From positions 1 through 8,720 of the forward strand of contig JAFOFM010000010.1 of assembly GCA_017387265.1 (NCBI GenBank): a DNA stretch of 8,720 bases. The letters run 5' to 3'. This document shows, piece after piece, positions 1-7,356 of this stretch. Numbering within the stretch: position 1 is the first letter of the stretch; the number at the start of each line of letters is the position of its first letter. This stretch comes from Peptococcaceae bacterium. Lineage in GTDB: Bacteria; Bacillota; Peptococcia; Peptococcales; Peptococcaceae. The notes under the pieces were generated by a model that made no database searches, had not been told where the DNA came from, and saw nothing but the letters and a program-made list of their open reading frames with translations. The position numbers and the translations under genes are program-made.

Positions 1-207
1 CGGGATTACGCGGTTATGATGATGCGCGTGCTGGGGATTAAACACAGCTACGAGAATGCACTGGCAATCGCGGTTTCTCATGGCATTTTAACCGAGGAAC
101 AGGCCAGCGGTAATCCAGTTGCACTCCGCGGTGATATTGTGAATATGACCTATAACACTCTGCAATTATTAGAAGCACAGGAAAAGCATATTGCAGTAAG
201 TGAATAA
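1..207 (+). CDS. 3' end of a gene with an SLH-like C-terminus (truncated by window edge)
   Basis: An open frame enters at base 1 and ends at TAA 205-207, giving the last 68 residues; the true start lies outside the window. The pattern resembles two consecutive S-layer homology repeats: a 'RDYAVMMMRVLG' stretch followed by an alanine-rich helix ending in 'HGIL', then 'ALRGDIVNMTYNTL', which matches the usual 'tRgEmv.mlyn.L' end of an SLH-type repeat. SLH domains normally anchor surface proteins to the cell-wall or secondary cell-wall polymer. That role is inferred from this short fragment; the N-terminal function cannot be seen. The gene converges on the CNNM-family gene and shares its terminator. 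I am confident it is coding and only moderately confident of the SLH assignment. Confidence 0.6.
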   Translation, partial: RDYAVMMMRVLGIKHSYENALAIAVSHGILTEEQASGNPVALRGDIVNMTYNTLQLLEAQEKHIAVSE

Positions 208-212
208 AAACA

Positions 213-262
213 AAACGGGACAGGGTCGGCGCAAAAATTCACGCCAGCCTGTCCCGTTTATT
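213..262. terminator. Bidirectional intrinsic terminator between convergent genes
   Basis: A 12-base-pair perfect stem is formed by 213-224 (AAACGGGACAGG) and 248-259 (CCTGTCCCGTTT). A second small GGCG/CGCC stem (228-231 with 242-245) lies inside the loop. The stem begins with A-rich sequence and ends in TTTATTAT, so it can stop transcription from both the SLH-like gene (plus) and the CNNM-family gene (minus), whose stop codons lie just either side of it. Confidence 0.85.
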
Positions 263-269
263 ATGCGTT

Positions 270-1499
270 TTATTCCCCGGCAATTTCAATATGCACCGAT
301 TCGGCACGTCGTCCATTGCTTCGGGTTACCGTTACGTTTAACCCCTCTACCTGTACACTGTCACCGGCTGCGGGTACTTTTCCCAGCACATCCATCAGCC
401 AGCCGTTAACGGTAATAAAGTCAAATTCCTTTTTCCGGCCCAGGAACTCAAACAGTTCTTCTACGTTACAGGTGCCCGCCACCTGATAACTGCCATCTTC
501 CAGAGTCTGAATATCCTCGTTTGCGGTCTCATATTCATCCCAGATGTCGCCTACGATTTCTTCTAAAATATCCTCCATGGTTACAAGACCCACCGTGCTG
601 CCAAATTCGTCAATTGCAATGGCAATATGCTGTTTGGCCTGCTGCAGTTCTTTTAATAAATCGCCGATTTTTTTGTGTTTACTTGCCAGAATAACCGGCC
701 ATGCCACGTCTTCTACTTTTTTCTTCCCGTGCATTACCAGACGATAAAAATCCTTCTGATACAGAATCCCGTTAATATGATCCACATCGCCGTCATGAAC
801 CGGGAGACGGGAATAGCCGCTTTCTAAAAATACCGTTTCAATTTCTTCATTGGTCATTTCCGTGGAAATACTCACAATTTCCATACGCGGTGTAAAAATA
901 TCCTGCACCTCTAAATCGGTAAAGCCGATGGCACTGCGAATCAACGAACCTTCCTGGGCATCAATGGTACCACCCTGCTCCACTTCATCAATATAGGTTA
1001 ACAGTTCGGCCTCGGTAACCGCCTGTTCGCCACCGCTTTTAATAAGCTTCGAAAGCAGTTTTTTCCACAGCCCGAATAAAAAGTTCACCGGTACAAACAG
1101 CTTCACCATCACATTTAAAATTGGCGCTGTCAGCATCGCAAACTTTTCCGGAGACTCTTTGGCGATACTTTTTGGAGAGATTTCACCAAAAATCAGTACA
1201 ATAATGGTAACTGCAATCGTTGCAGCCCCGGGCCCTTTTGCCTCGCCCAGCAGCGCAATAAACAGCACCGTTGCCATAGAGGAACACAGAATGTTCACCA
1301 CATTGTTCCCGACTAAAATGGTAGATAACAGATCATCGTATTTATCCAGCATGTTCAGTACCAGTTTTGCCTTGCTGTTGCCCTGCTCCGCCATACTTTT
1401 AATACGTACCTTATTCAGCGAGGAAAACGACATCTCACTGGCAGAGAAAAACGCCGAGATTACCATACAGCCAATAATAATTATAATTGTTGAATTCAT
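270..1499 (-). CDS. CNNM/HlyC-CorC family membrane protein with CBS pair
   Basis: A 409-residue protein of the CNNM/'hemolysin C-like' family, integral membrane proteins linked to Mg2+ (and other divalent cation) efflux or homeostasis. Domains in order: DUF21/CNNM transmembrane domain at about residues 1-165, with the conserved polar positions S21-E22 ('SASEMSFSS'), 'GNNVVN' 64-69 and 'GEISPK' 105-110; a CBS-domain pair at about 195-315 ('FTPRMEIVSIS', 'GYSRLPVHDG', 'IDEFGSTVGLVTMEDILEEIVGD'); and a CorC_HlyC transporter-associated domain at about 325-409. An upstream in-frame ATG would add 34 polar residues before the first membrane helix. I chose the ATG at 1499 because it has an AGAAAGGA ribosome binding site and starts directly at the hydrophobic 'MNSTIIIIIG' segment. 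It probably has its own transcript, since the symporter terminator lies immediately upstream. The family's old 'hemolysin' name should not be read as toxicity. Confidence 0.93.
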   Translation of the reverse strand: MNSTIIIIIGCMVISAFFSASEMSFSSLNKVRIKSMAEQGNSKAKLVLNMLDKYDDLLSTILVGNNVVNILCSSMATVLFIALLGEAKGPGAATIAVTIIVLIFGEISPKSIAKESPEKFAMLTAPILNVMVKLFVPVNFLFGLWKKLLSKLIKSGGEQAVTEAELLTYIDEVEQGGTIDAQEGSLIRSAIGFTDLEVQDIFTPRMEIVSISTEMTNEEIETVFLESGYSRLPVHDGDVDHINGILYQKDFYRLVMHGKKKVEDVAWPVILASKHKKIGDLLKELQQAKQHIAIAIDEFGSTVGLVTMEDILEEIVGDIWDEYETANEDIQTLEDGSYQVAGTCNVEELFEFLGRKKEFDFITVNGWLMDVLGKVPAAGDSVQVEGLNVTVTRSNGRRAESVHIEIAGE

Positions 1500-1508
1500 A
1501 GCATATAG

Positions 1509-1516
1509 TCCTTTCT
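1509..1516 (-). promoter_or_regulatory. Ribosome binding site deciding the CNNM-family start
   Basis: AGAAAGGA on the minus strand, about 9 bases before the ATG at 1499. It supports the 409-residue start over the ATG at 1601. Confidence 0.65.
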
Positions 1517-1600
1517 GTTTGTTGCTGTTATAGTTTTCCCTCTGCAAAAGATTTTTTCCTTCTATTTTATCAGTCTGCCATTCAGTTTTTCTTTCAGTCA

Positions 1601-1636
1601 AATAAAAAAGCAGAGATGATACGCGGTCATCTCTGC
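1601..1636 (-). terminator. Intrinsic terminator of the AGCS symporter gene
   Basis: A 10-base-pair perfect stem (GCAGAGATGA / TCATCTCTGC, arms 1610-1619 and 1627-1636) with a 7-base loop. On the minus strand it is followed by TTTTTTATT. It lies about 40 bases past the symporter stop codon at 1678. Confidence 0.9.
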
Positions 1637-1677
1637 TGAAAATTTCGTATTTTGTTTCTTATTTTGATTCAAACGGT

Positions 1678-3033
1678 TTACTTTTTGTTGAACTTTTTGC
1701 TGCTGGCTGCAACTACACCAGAGAGTGCCAGTAATGCCAGTAAGTTCGGGAATACCATCATACCGTTAAACAGGTCAGCCAGTTCCCATACTAAATCTAC
1801 TTTTAAAGTAGAACCTACTACGATGAAAATCAGAACGATAGAAGAGTACAGTTTTACTGCCGCTTCACCGAACAGCCATTTCACGTTTACAGCAGCAAAG
1901 AAGTGCCAGCTTAAAATAGTAGAGAACGCGAAGAATAATAAGCAGATTGCTACGAAGATGTCCCCAAAGCCGCCCATTTCAGAAGTAAACGCTGCCTGTG
2001 TCAGTGCAATACCGGTTTTGCCGGAATACAGAACACCGGAGGATAAGATTGCAAATACTGTCATGTTTAATACGATGAAAGTATCGATAAATACGCTCAG
2101 CATTGCGGTTAAACCCTGTTCATGAGGATTTTTTGCTGCTGCACGCGCATGTGCGTGTGGAGTAGAACCCATACCGGCTTCGTTGGAGAATAACCCGCGG
2201 GCTACCCCGTAACGAATTGCCTGCTGTACAGTAATACCCAGAGCACCGCCGCCCATAGCAGCCGGATCAAATGCACAAACGATAATCATTTTCAGAACAT
2301 TTGGAACTTCGCTGATGTTCAGGAAAATAACAGCCAGGCTGCCTACGATATAGAATAATGCCATGAATGGCACTACTTTTTCAACAAATGCTGCTAAACG
2401 TTTGGTACCGCCGATGAAGATGAATGCTGCAAAGATTGCCAGCAGAACACCGATGATAATTGGCTGGAATGCAATGCCGCGGCTGTTGAATACTTCAACG
2501 AACGCACTGCCGATGGAGTTTGCCTGTACCATGTTGCCCATAAAGCCCAGCGCAAAAATAATCATAACTGCGAAGAATGTTGCCAGTACTTTGCCCAGTG
2601 TGCCTTTAAAAGCTGCCTGGATATAGTAAACAGGACCCCCTGTTACTTCGCCGTCTTTTGTAGTTGTTTTATAAGTCTGTGCTAAAGTTGCTTCCCCGTA
2701 AATAGTAGCCATACCGAAGAACGCACTCAGCCACATCCAGAAAATTGCACCCGGCCCCCCGGATACTAATGCGGTAGCGGCCCCTGTTAAGTTACCGGTA
2801 CCAACCTGTGCTGCAATTGCGGTGGTTAACGCCTGGAACGGTGTCATTTCGCCTTCTTTGCGTTCGCCGCCTTTAAATTTCATGTGACCGAAAAGCAGTT
2901 TGCATGCTTCCCCGAATTTTCTTACCTGAATAAATTTCAGGCGGAATGTGTAATAGATCCCGGTACCGCACAGTAAAATCAGTAATACCGGCCCCCATAA
3001 CACACTGTTGATGCTCTGCACCATTTCTAACAT
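1678..3033 (-). CDS. Alanine/glycine:cation symporter (AGCS family)
   Basis: A 451-residue multi-spanning membrane protein of the AGCS family (AlsT/AgcS/DagA-like), which imports alanine and/or glycine with Na+ or H+. Family hallmarks: N-terminal 'INSVLWGPVLLILLCGTGIYYT' region, 'VGTGNLTGAATAL' (77-89), 'SGGPGAIFWMW' (91-101), 'GGPVYYI' (132-138) and 'ARGLFSNEAGMGSTPHAHA' (278-296). Length is normal. The usual late 'GWSYYGE'-type motif is replaced by 'SWHFFAAV' (about 375-382) with the frame intact. The ATG at 3033 has a strong AAGGAGAGG site upstream and gives the typical start. The leader carries a glycine riboswitch and terminator, which makes glycine the likely substrate or signal. It stands alone, closed by the terminator at 1601-1636. 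I am sure of the family; substrate and ion are inferred. Confidence 0.95.
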   Translation of the reverse strand: MLEMVQSINSVLWGPVLLILLCGTGIYYTFRLKFIQVRKFGEACKLLFGHMKFKGGERKEGEMTPFQALTTAIAAQVGTGNLTGAATALVSGGPGAIFWMWLSAFFGMATIYGEATLAQTYKTTTKDGEVTGGPVYYIQAAFKGTLGKVLATFFAVMIIFALGFMGNMVQANSIGSAFVEVFNSRGIAFQPIIIGVLLAIFAAFIFIGGTKRLAAFVEKVVPFMALFYIVGSLAVIFLNISEVPNVLKMIIVCAFDPAAMGGGALGITVQQAIRYGVARGLFSNEAGMGSTPHAHARAAAKNPHEQGLTAMLSVFIDTFIVLNMTVFAILSSGVLYSGKTGIALTQAAFTSEMGGFGDIFVAICLLFFAFSTILSWHFFAAVNVKWLFGEAAVKLYSSIVLIFIVVGSTLKVDLVWELADLFNGMMVFPNLLALLALSGVVAASSKKFNKK

Positions 3034-3093
3034 AATAAATTCCCCTCTCCTTCTGTTTCCGGTTATAATTTTAAATTTTTGATTCTGGAAACA

Positions 3094-3130
3094 GACAAAA
3101 AAATAAAGAGCTGATAATTTTATCAGCTCT
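3094..3130 (-). terminator. Leader terminator of the glycine riboswitch
   Basis: An 11-base-pair stem AGAGCTGATAA/TTATCAGCTCT (3107-3117 and 3120-3130) with a 2-base apparent loop, in practice a larger loop. On the minus strand it is followed by TTTATTTTTTTG. It sits between the glycine aptamer and the symporter start about 60 bases further on, the expected place for a regulated terminator. Its 5' arm shares AGAG with the preceding CTCTTCGGAGAG hairpin, so the two stems cannot both form fully. Confidence 0.85.
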
Positions 3131-3176
3131 CCGAAGAGTAGAACATCGCACCTGACAGCTTTTATAAACTGTCACT
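3127..3176 (-). ncRNA. Stem region 3' of the glycine aptamer (possible ghost aptamer / switching element)
   Basis: Just past the aptamer the minus strand holds TGACAG/CTGTCA (3169-3174 with 3153-3158) and the hairpin CTCTTCGGAGAG (3127-3138). Single glycine aptamers are often flanked by a vestigial partner stem ('ghost aptamer') that docks with the main aptamer. This position and structure fit that, but the assignment is inference from layout. Confidence 0.45.
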
Positions 3177-3188
3177 CGATTTTCCTAT

Positions 3189-3290
3189 GCCCTGTCCTTT
3201 TGCCTGAGAGATTGGCTGGTTTCTGTTTGCGCGGACAAAAACCTGCTGTACACCTTCGGCGCTCTTAAAAAAGATAGAGACTCTCCAGAG
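3189..3290 (-). ncRNA. Glycine riboswitch aptamer
   Basis: Read on the minus strand, the element starts CTCTGGAGAG (3281-3290), contains the core GCGCCGAAGGTG (3251-3262), and ends AATCTCTCAGGCAAAAGGACAG followed by GG down to 3190. These are the conserved blocks of the gcvT/glycine riboswitch class. P1 forms between CTCTG and CAGGG. Only one canonical aptamer is visible; a second stem region follows it. It lies upstream of an AGCS amino acid symporter, a common partner of this class. Glycine binding probably controls the terminator at 3094-3130. The direction, on or off, cannot be proven by eye, though the overlap of the following hairpin with the terminator arm would suit ligand-dependent antitermination. 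Confidence 0.92.
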
Positions 3291-3337
3291 ATAGTTGTTT
3301 TTAAAACTCTTAAAATGAATTCCTAACAACGATTTAT

Positions 3338-3366
3338 ACTTTAACACCTCTGCACCGATAATACAA
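3338..3366 (-). promoter_or_regulatory. Candidate promoter of the riboswitch-symporter transcript
   Basis: On the minus strand TTGTAT (3361-3366) and TAAAGT (3338-3343) are 17 bases apart, each matching consensus at 4 of 6 positions. A better -10 (TATAAA, 3333-3338) overlaps but is badly spaced from it. Another weak pair, TTGTTA/TTTTAA, lies closer to the aptamer. The promoter must lie in this area because the aptamer begins at 3290. Confidence 0.35.
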
Positions 3367-3392
3367 CCCCTGTTTTTCCGTTTTGCGCTCAA

Positions 3393-3589
3393 ACTTTATT
3401 GTGCTATGGCATATCATTGTCATTCATACAGCTACACTATGTATTCAATAGATGGACTTTTTGATGTTTTTTTCGTATTTTTGACTATATCGAAATACAG
3501 ATGTCCACGGGTGCCTTTTAACGATAAGCAGCGATTTCCAGGCATATTCATTAATAAAATCATATCAATTCAGCTTTAAACGTATTGCA
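3393..3589. other. Intergenic region between the hyd terminator and the symporter promoter
   Basis: An AT-rich spacer with no open frame of interest, no clear hairpin with a U-tract and no recognisable RNA on either strand. I see nothing specific in it beyond the symporter promoter at its left edge. Confidence 0.5.
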
Positions 3590-3626
3590 AAACATATAAA
3601 AACAGCCTGCCAAAAGGCAGGCTGTT
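3590..3626 (-). terminator. Intrinsic terminator of the hydCBA operon
   Basis: An 11-base-pair perfect stem AACAGCCTGCC/GGCAGGCTGTT (3601-3611 and 3616-3626) with a 4-base loop. On the minus strand it is followed by TTTTTATATG. It lies about 46 bases past the hydA stop codon. Confidence 0.93.
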
Positions 3627-3671
3627 AAATTTACACTTTGTGTTTCACGTAAAACATGTTATACAACCGAA

Positions 3672-5435
3672 TTATTTGCAGTCCAGATTGTATTTTTTAC
3701 GTGGTGTGTAATGGGTGTGCAGTAATTCATGAGATTTGTGGCCCAGAGGTTCACCCAGGAAGTTTTCGTAAACTGCTGTGATGAATGGGTTTTCATGAGA
3801 TTTACGGATTGTCAGCTGTTCATCATCGGTGTACAGACCTTTTGCACGTAATGCACGATAGTCTTCTGGCAGTTTGGTTCTGGTCTGCGCGTCAACGATT
3901 GGAGTACCGCCGCCGCCTACACAGCCGTTTGGACATGCCATAACTTCGATGAAGGTATAATCTGCTGTACCAGCTTTTACTTTTTCCATGATTTCTTTTG
4001 CACGAGCCAGTGTATTTACGATTGCAACTTTAACTGGTGTACCGTCTAAATCGATGGTAGCTTCTCTGATTTCGCCCATTGTGCCGCGAACAGCTTCCAG
4101 TTCTAAGCGTGGCAGAGTTTTGCCGGTTACTACTTCGTATACGGTACGCAGAGCAGCTTCCATAACACCGCCGGTGGTACCGAAGATTGTAGCAGCACCT
4201 GTACCTAAGCCCATTGGTGCATCGCATTCTTCGTCTGGCAGGTTCACAAAGTCGATACCAGCCTGTTTAATCATACGAGCGATTTCGCGAACGGTGATAA
4301 CCGCATCTACATCTCTGTAGCCGCTGTCACAGAATTCTGGACGAGCTGCTTCAAATTTTTTCGCAGTACATGGCATGATGGATACGCTATAGATACTAGC
4401 TGGATCAATGCCATCTGTCTGTGGGTAATAGGTTTTAACCATTGCACCGAACATCTGCTGTGGAGATTTTGCACTGGATAAGTGACCTAACTGTTCTGGG
4501 TAATGGTTTTCACAGTATTTAACCCAGCCTGGGGAACAGGAGGTAATCATTGGCAGAGTGCCGCCTGTCTGCAGACGATCTAACAGTTCGTTACCTTCTT
4601 CCATGATGGTTAAGTCAGCGGACCAGTTGGTGTCGAATACTTTATTGAAGCCCATTCTTCTCAGAGCTGCAACCAGTTTACCTGTAGAAATTGCGCCATA
4701 TGGCAGACCGAATTCTTCACTGATTGCAACACGAACAGCTGGGGAGAACTGTACAACAACATGTTTTGCTTCGTCAGCCAGAGCATCCCATACTTTCTGG
4801 GTGTCGTCTTTTTCTGTTAATGCGCCAACTGGACATACGTTGATACACTGACCGCACAGTGTGCAGTTGATATCATCCAGTGCATGGCCGAATGCAGGGC
4901 CAACAGTGCTGTTGAAACCACGGCCGATGCCGCCCAGAACGTTAACGCCCTGTACTTTTTTACATACAGCTTCACAACGACGGCAGTATACACATTTGTT
5001 TGGATCGCGAACGATTGCTACGCTGCGTTCGTCAACAGGGAATGTGCTCTGTTCGCCGGAGAAGCGGATTTTACGAATACCCATCTGATGAGCCAGCTGC
5101 TGCAGTTCGCAGTTACCACTGCGTACGCAGTTCAGACAGTCAGCAGGATGGTTACTTAACAGCAGTTCTACTACGCCTTTTCTAGCTTCACGAACTTTTG
5201 CTGTGTTGGTCATTACTTCCAGACCTTCTCTTACAGGATATACGCAGGAAGGCTGCAGTGCTTTTGCACCTTTTACTTCAACCAGACATACACGGCATGC
5301 ACCGATCTGGTTAACGTCTTTTAAATAACATAATGTAGGAATATTAATGCCAGCTTTCTGTGCTGCCTGCAGAACAGTAGAGCCTGCTTCAACCTGCACG
5401 GAAACGCCGTCGATAATAACATTTACCATTTCCAC
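3672..5435 (-). CDS. hydA: [FeFe] hydrogenase catalytic subunit HydA, group A3-like
   Basis: The H-cluster subunit of a multimeric cytoplasmic [FeFe] hydrogenase that makes H2 from electrons supplied by HydB/HydC. Domains in order (numbered from GTG 5435, 587 aa): N-terminal [2Fe-2S] (C36, C47, C50, C64); His-Cys3 [4Fe-4S] (H96, C100, C103, C109); two 4Fe-4S sites (C148/151/154/158 and C191/194/197/201); H-cluster domain with L1 'TSCSPGW' (C300), L2 'MPCTAKKFE' (C356) and L3 'EVMACPNGCVGGGG' (C501, C505); and a C-terminal small-subunit-like tail. Length and order match HydA of trimeric NAD-linked enzymes. L1 has Ser after the ligand Cys, where most characterised enzymes have a proton-relay Cys. 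Starts at GTG 5444, GTG 5435 and ATG 5429 are all in frame. GAAGGGG (5444-5450) is 8 bases before GTG 5435, so I prefer that one; ATG 5429 is the alternative. Last gene of the operon. Confidence 0.96.
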   Translation of the reverse strand: MEMVNVIIDGVSVQVEAGSTVLQAAQKAGINIPTLCYLKDVNQIGACRVCLVEVKGAKALQPSCVYPVREGLEVMTNTAKVREARKGVVELLLSNHPADCLNCVRSGNCELQQLAHQMGIRKIRFSGEQSTFPVDERSVAIVRDPNKCVYCRRCEAVCKKVQGVNVLGGIGRGFNSTVGPAFGHALDDINCTLCGQCINVCPVGALTEKDDTQKVWDALADEAKHVVVQFSPAVRVAISEEFGLPYGAISTGKLVAALRRMGFNKVFDTNWSADLTIMEEGNELLDRLQTGGTLPMITSCSPGWVKYCENHYPEQLGHLSSAKSPQQMFGAMVKTYYPQTDGIDPASIYSVSIMPCTAKKFEAARPEFCDSGYRDVDAVITVREIARMIKQAGIDFVNLPDEECDAPMGLGTGAATIFGTTGGVMEAALRTVYEVVTGKTLPRLELEAVRGTMGEIREATIDLDGTPVKVAIVNTLARAKEIMEKVKAGTADYTFIEVMACPNGCVGGGGTPIVDAQTRTKLPEDYRALRAKGLYTDDEQLTIRKSHENPFITAVYENFLGEPLGHKSHELLHTHYTPRKKYNLDCK

Positions 5436-5443
5436 AAAAATCA

Positions 5444-5450
5444 CCCCTTC
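5444..5450 (-). promoter_or_regulatory. Ribosome binding site of hydA
   Basis: GAAGGGG on the minus strand directly after the hydB stop (5453). It overlaps the GTG at 5444, which rules that start out. Spacing is 8 bases to GTG 5435 and 14 to ATG 5429. Confidence 0.6.
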
Positions 5451-5452
5451 TA

Positions 5453-7339
5453 TTAGCCTCTGGAGATTGCGCCGAATCTACATTTTTCAATACAGCTGCC
5501 GCATTTAATACATTTAGCAGTATCAATTCTGTGTGGTTCACGAACTGCACCTTCGATTGCGCCAACTGGACAGTTACGTGCACAAGCGGTACAGCCTTTA
5601 CATTTGTCAGCGTCAATCTGGTACTGTAACAGTTTTTTACATACACCAGCAGGACATTTTTTATCGATAATGTGTGCTTCGTATTCTTCACGGAAGAATT
5701 TCAGTGTAGCCAGAATTGGGTTTGGAGCTGTCTGACCCAGAGCGCACAGAGCAGAGCTGCTGATGGTGCGAGCCAGTGTTTCCAGATTATCGATATCTTC
5801 CATGGTACCTTCACCACGGGTGATTTTATCTAAGATTTCCAGCATACGTTTGGTACCGATACGGCATGGTGGGCATTTACCGCAGGATTCATCCTGAGTG
5901 AACTCCAGATAGAATTTTGCGATGTCAACCATACATGTGGTTTCGTCTAATACAATCAGACCACCGGAACCCATCATGGAACCAGCTGCTACTAAAGTAT
6001 CGAAGTCGATTTCGGTATCCAGAGCATCTGCTGGCAGACAGCCGCCGGAAGGACCACCGGTCTGAGCCGCTTTGAAGGCTTTACCGTTTGGAATACCGCC
6101 ACCGATATCATAAATCATTTCTCTTAAAGTAGTACCCATTGGTACTTCTACCAGACCGATATTGTTTACTTTACCAGCCATAGCGAATACTTTTGTACCT
6201 TTAGAGCCAGCGGTACCAACAGAAGCAAATGCTTCGCCGCCTTCTGTAAAGATAACTGGAATATTAGCCAGTGTTTCTACGTTGTTTACGAAGGTTGGAA
6301 CACCCCATAAACCTTTTTCTGCAGGGAATGGTGGACGTGGACGTGGTTCGCCGCGTTTCCCTTCTACGGATGTCAGCAGAGCGGTTTCTTCACCACATAC
6401 GAATGCGCCGGCACCTAAACGGATATCGATATCGAAGTCGAAACCGGTACCCATAATGTTTTTACCTAACAGACCAGCTTCGCGAGCCTGTGCGATAGCA
6501 ATTTCCAGACGATGTACAGCGATTGGATATTCCGCACGTACATAGATGAAACCGTGGGTTGCACCGATTGCATAACCACCGATTGCCATTGCTTCCAGAA
6601 TGCTGTGAGGGTCACCTTCCAGAACGGAACGGTCCATGAATGCACCTGGGTCACCTTCGTCGGCATTTACTACTACATATTTTTCAGGGGACTGATAGCC
6701 CGCTGCAAATTTCCATTTCTTCCCGGTTGGGAAACCTGCACCACCGCGACCGCGGATGCCGGATTTTTCAACTTCTGCAATTGCATCTGCAGGAGTCATT
6801 TCGGTTAATGCTTTCCCTAAGCCCTGGTATGCACCATGAGCGATTGCTTCGCCGATATTTTCAGGGTCGATAGTACCGCAGTTGCGCAGAGCAACGCGTT
6901 TCTGTTTCTGGAAGAACGGAATGTGGCTCATATCAGGAGCTTTTTTGTTCTGACCAGGAATATCATACAGCAGACGTTCTACCAGCTGACCGCCTTTTAA
7001 GTGAGTTTCAACGATTTCAGCAACGTCTTCTACTTTTACATGATGATAGAATGTACCTTCTGGGTATACTACCATGATTGGACCTAAGCTGCAGAACCCG
7101 AAGCAGCCTGTCTGTACTACATCGATTTCTTTATCCAGACCGGTTTCTACCAGCTGTTTTTCCAGAGCTTCTTTCACCAGCATACTGTTGGAGGAGCTGC
7201 AACCTGTACCAGCGCAGATCATCACATGATGTCTTGCCAGATTTGCTGCACCTGGAGCCTGACCATCACGTACAGCGATTTTTGCACGTTCTGCTGCCTG
7301 TAATGCTTTTAATTCTTCAAAACTTGTAATTTTATTCAT
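5453..7339 (-). CDS. hydB: NAD-linked [FeFe] hydrogenase subunit HydB (NuoF-like)
   Basis: The flavoprotein subunit that exchanges electrons with NADH through FMN and passes them to HydA; in bifurcating homologues it also couples to ferredoxin. Numbered from ATG 7339 (628 aa): thioredoxin-like [2Fe-2S] domain at about 36-120 (C42, C47, C79, C83); NuoF-type FMN/NADH domain from about 145, with the glycine-rich 'RGRGGAGFPTGKKW' (196-209), 'NADEGDPGAFMDR' (225-237) and 'GAGAFVCGEETALL' (309-322); SLBB-like segment at about 380-450; 4Fe-4S motif 'ESCGKCPPCR' with C486, C489, C492 and distal C532; 'CPAGVCKKL' (C562, C567), a HydB-typical cysteine pair that may be metal-binding; and a C-terminal 2[4Fe-4S] ferredoxin domain (C580/583/586/590, C610/613/616/620). 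The fused ferredoxin domains separate it from plain NuoF. A GTG at 7348 is too close to the AGGAGG site, so ATG 7339 is the start. It follows hydC by 17 bases and precedes hydA by 17. Confidence 0.96.
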   Translation of the reverse strand: MNKITSFEELKALQAAERAKIAVRDGQAPGAANLARHHVMICAGTGCSSSNSMLVKEALEKQLVETGLDKEIDVVQTGCFGFCSLGPIMVVYPEGTFYHHVKVEDVAEIVETHLKGGQLVERLLYDIPGQNKKAPDMSHIPFFQKQKRVALRNCGTIDPENIGEAIAHGAYQGLGKALTEMTPADAIAEVEKSGIRGRGGAGFPTGKKWKFAAGYQSPEKYVVVNADEGDPGAFMDRSVLEGDPHSILEAMAIGGYAIGATHGFIYVRAEYPIAVHRLEIAIAQAREAGLLGKNIMGTGFDFDIDIRLGAGAFVCGEETALLTSVEGKRGEPRPRPPFPAEKGLWGVPTFVNNVETLANIPVIFTEGGEAFASVGTAGSKGTKVFAMAGKVNNIGLVEVPMGTTLREMIYDIGGGIPNGKAFKAAQTGGPSGGCLPADALDTEIDFDTLVAAGSMMGSGGLIVLDETTCMVDIAKFYLEFTQDESCGKCPPCRIGTKRMLEILDKITRGEGTMEDIDNLETLARTISSSALCALGQTAPNPILATLKFFREEYEAHIIDKKCPAGVCKKLLQYQIDADKCKGCTACARNCPVGAIEGAVREPHRIDTAKCIKCGSCIEKCRFGAISRG

Positions 7340-7349
7340 TACTCCCACA

Positions 7350-7355
7350 CCTCCT
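7350..7355 (-). promoter_or_regulatory. Ribosome binding site deciding the hydB start
   Basis: A perfect AGGAGG on the minus strand, 10 bases before ATG 7339 and only 1 base before GTG 7348. This selects the ATG. Confidence 0.8.
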
Positions 7356-7356
7356 G

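Noticed and set aside
1560..1601. Promoter for the CNNM-family gene using TTGACT at 1596-1601 (minus)
   Set aside because: The nearest -10-like sequence (TAAAAT) is about 26 bases away, too far for a normal promoter, so no coordinates were claimed.
1652..2125. 157-codon plus-strand frame opposite the symporter
   Set aside because: Antisense shadow of a well-supported AGCS gene, with no promoter or ribosome binding site.
3162..3392. 76-codon minus-strand open frame upstream of the AGCS gene
   Set aside because: It is a translation of the glycine riboswitch and its promoter; the RNA motifs explain the conservation and no good ribosome binding site is present.
4030..4320. Open frames on both strands inside hydA
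   Set aside because: Low-complexity shadows of the hydA coding frame, with no family resemblance and no translation signals.
5389..5691. 100-codon minus-strand frame across the hydB-hydA junction
   Set aside because: Alternate-frame shadow of the hydB C-terminal ferredoxin domain; both real frames are intact across the junction.
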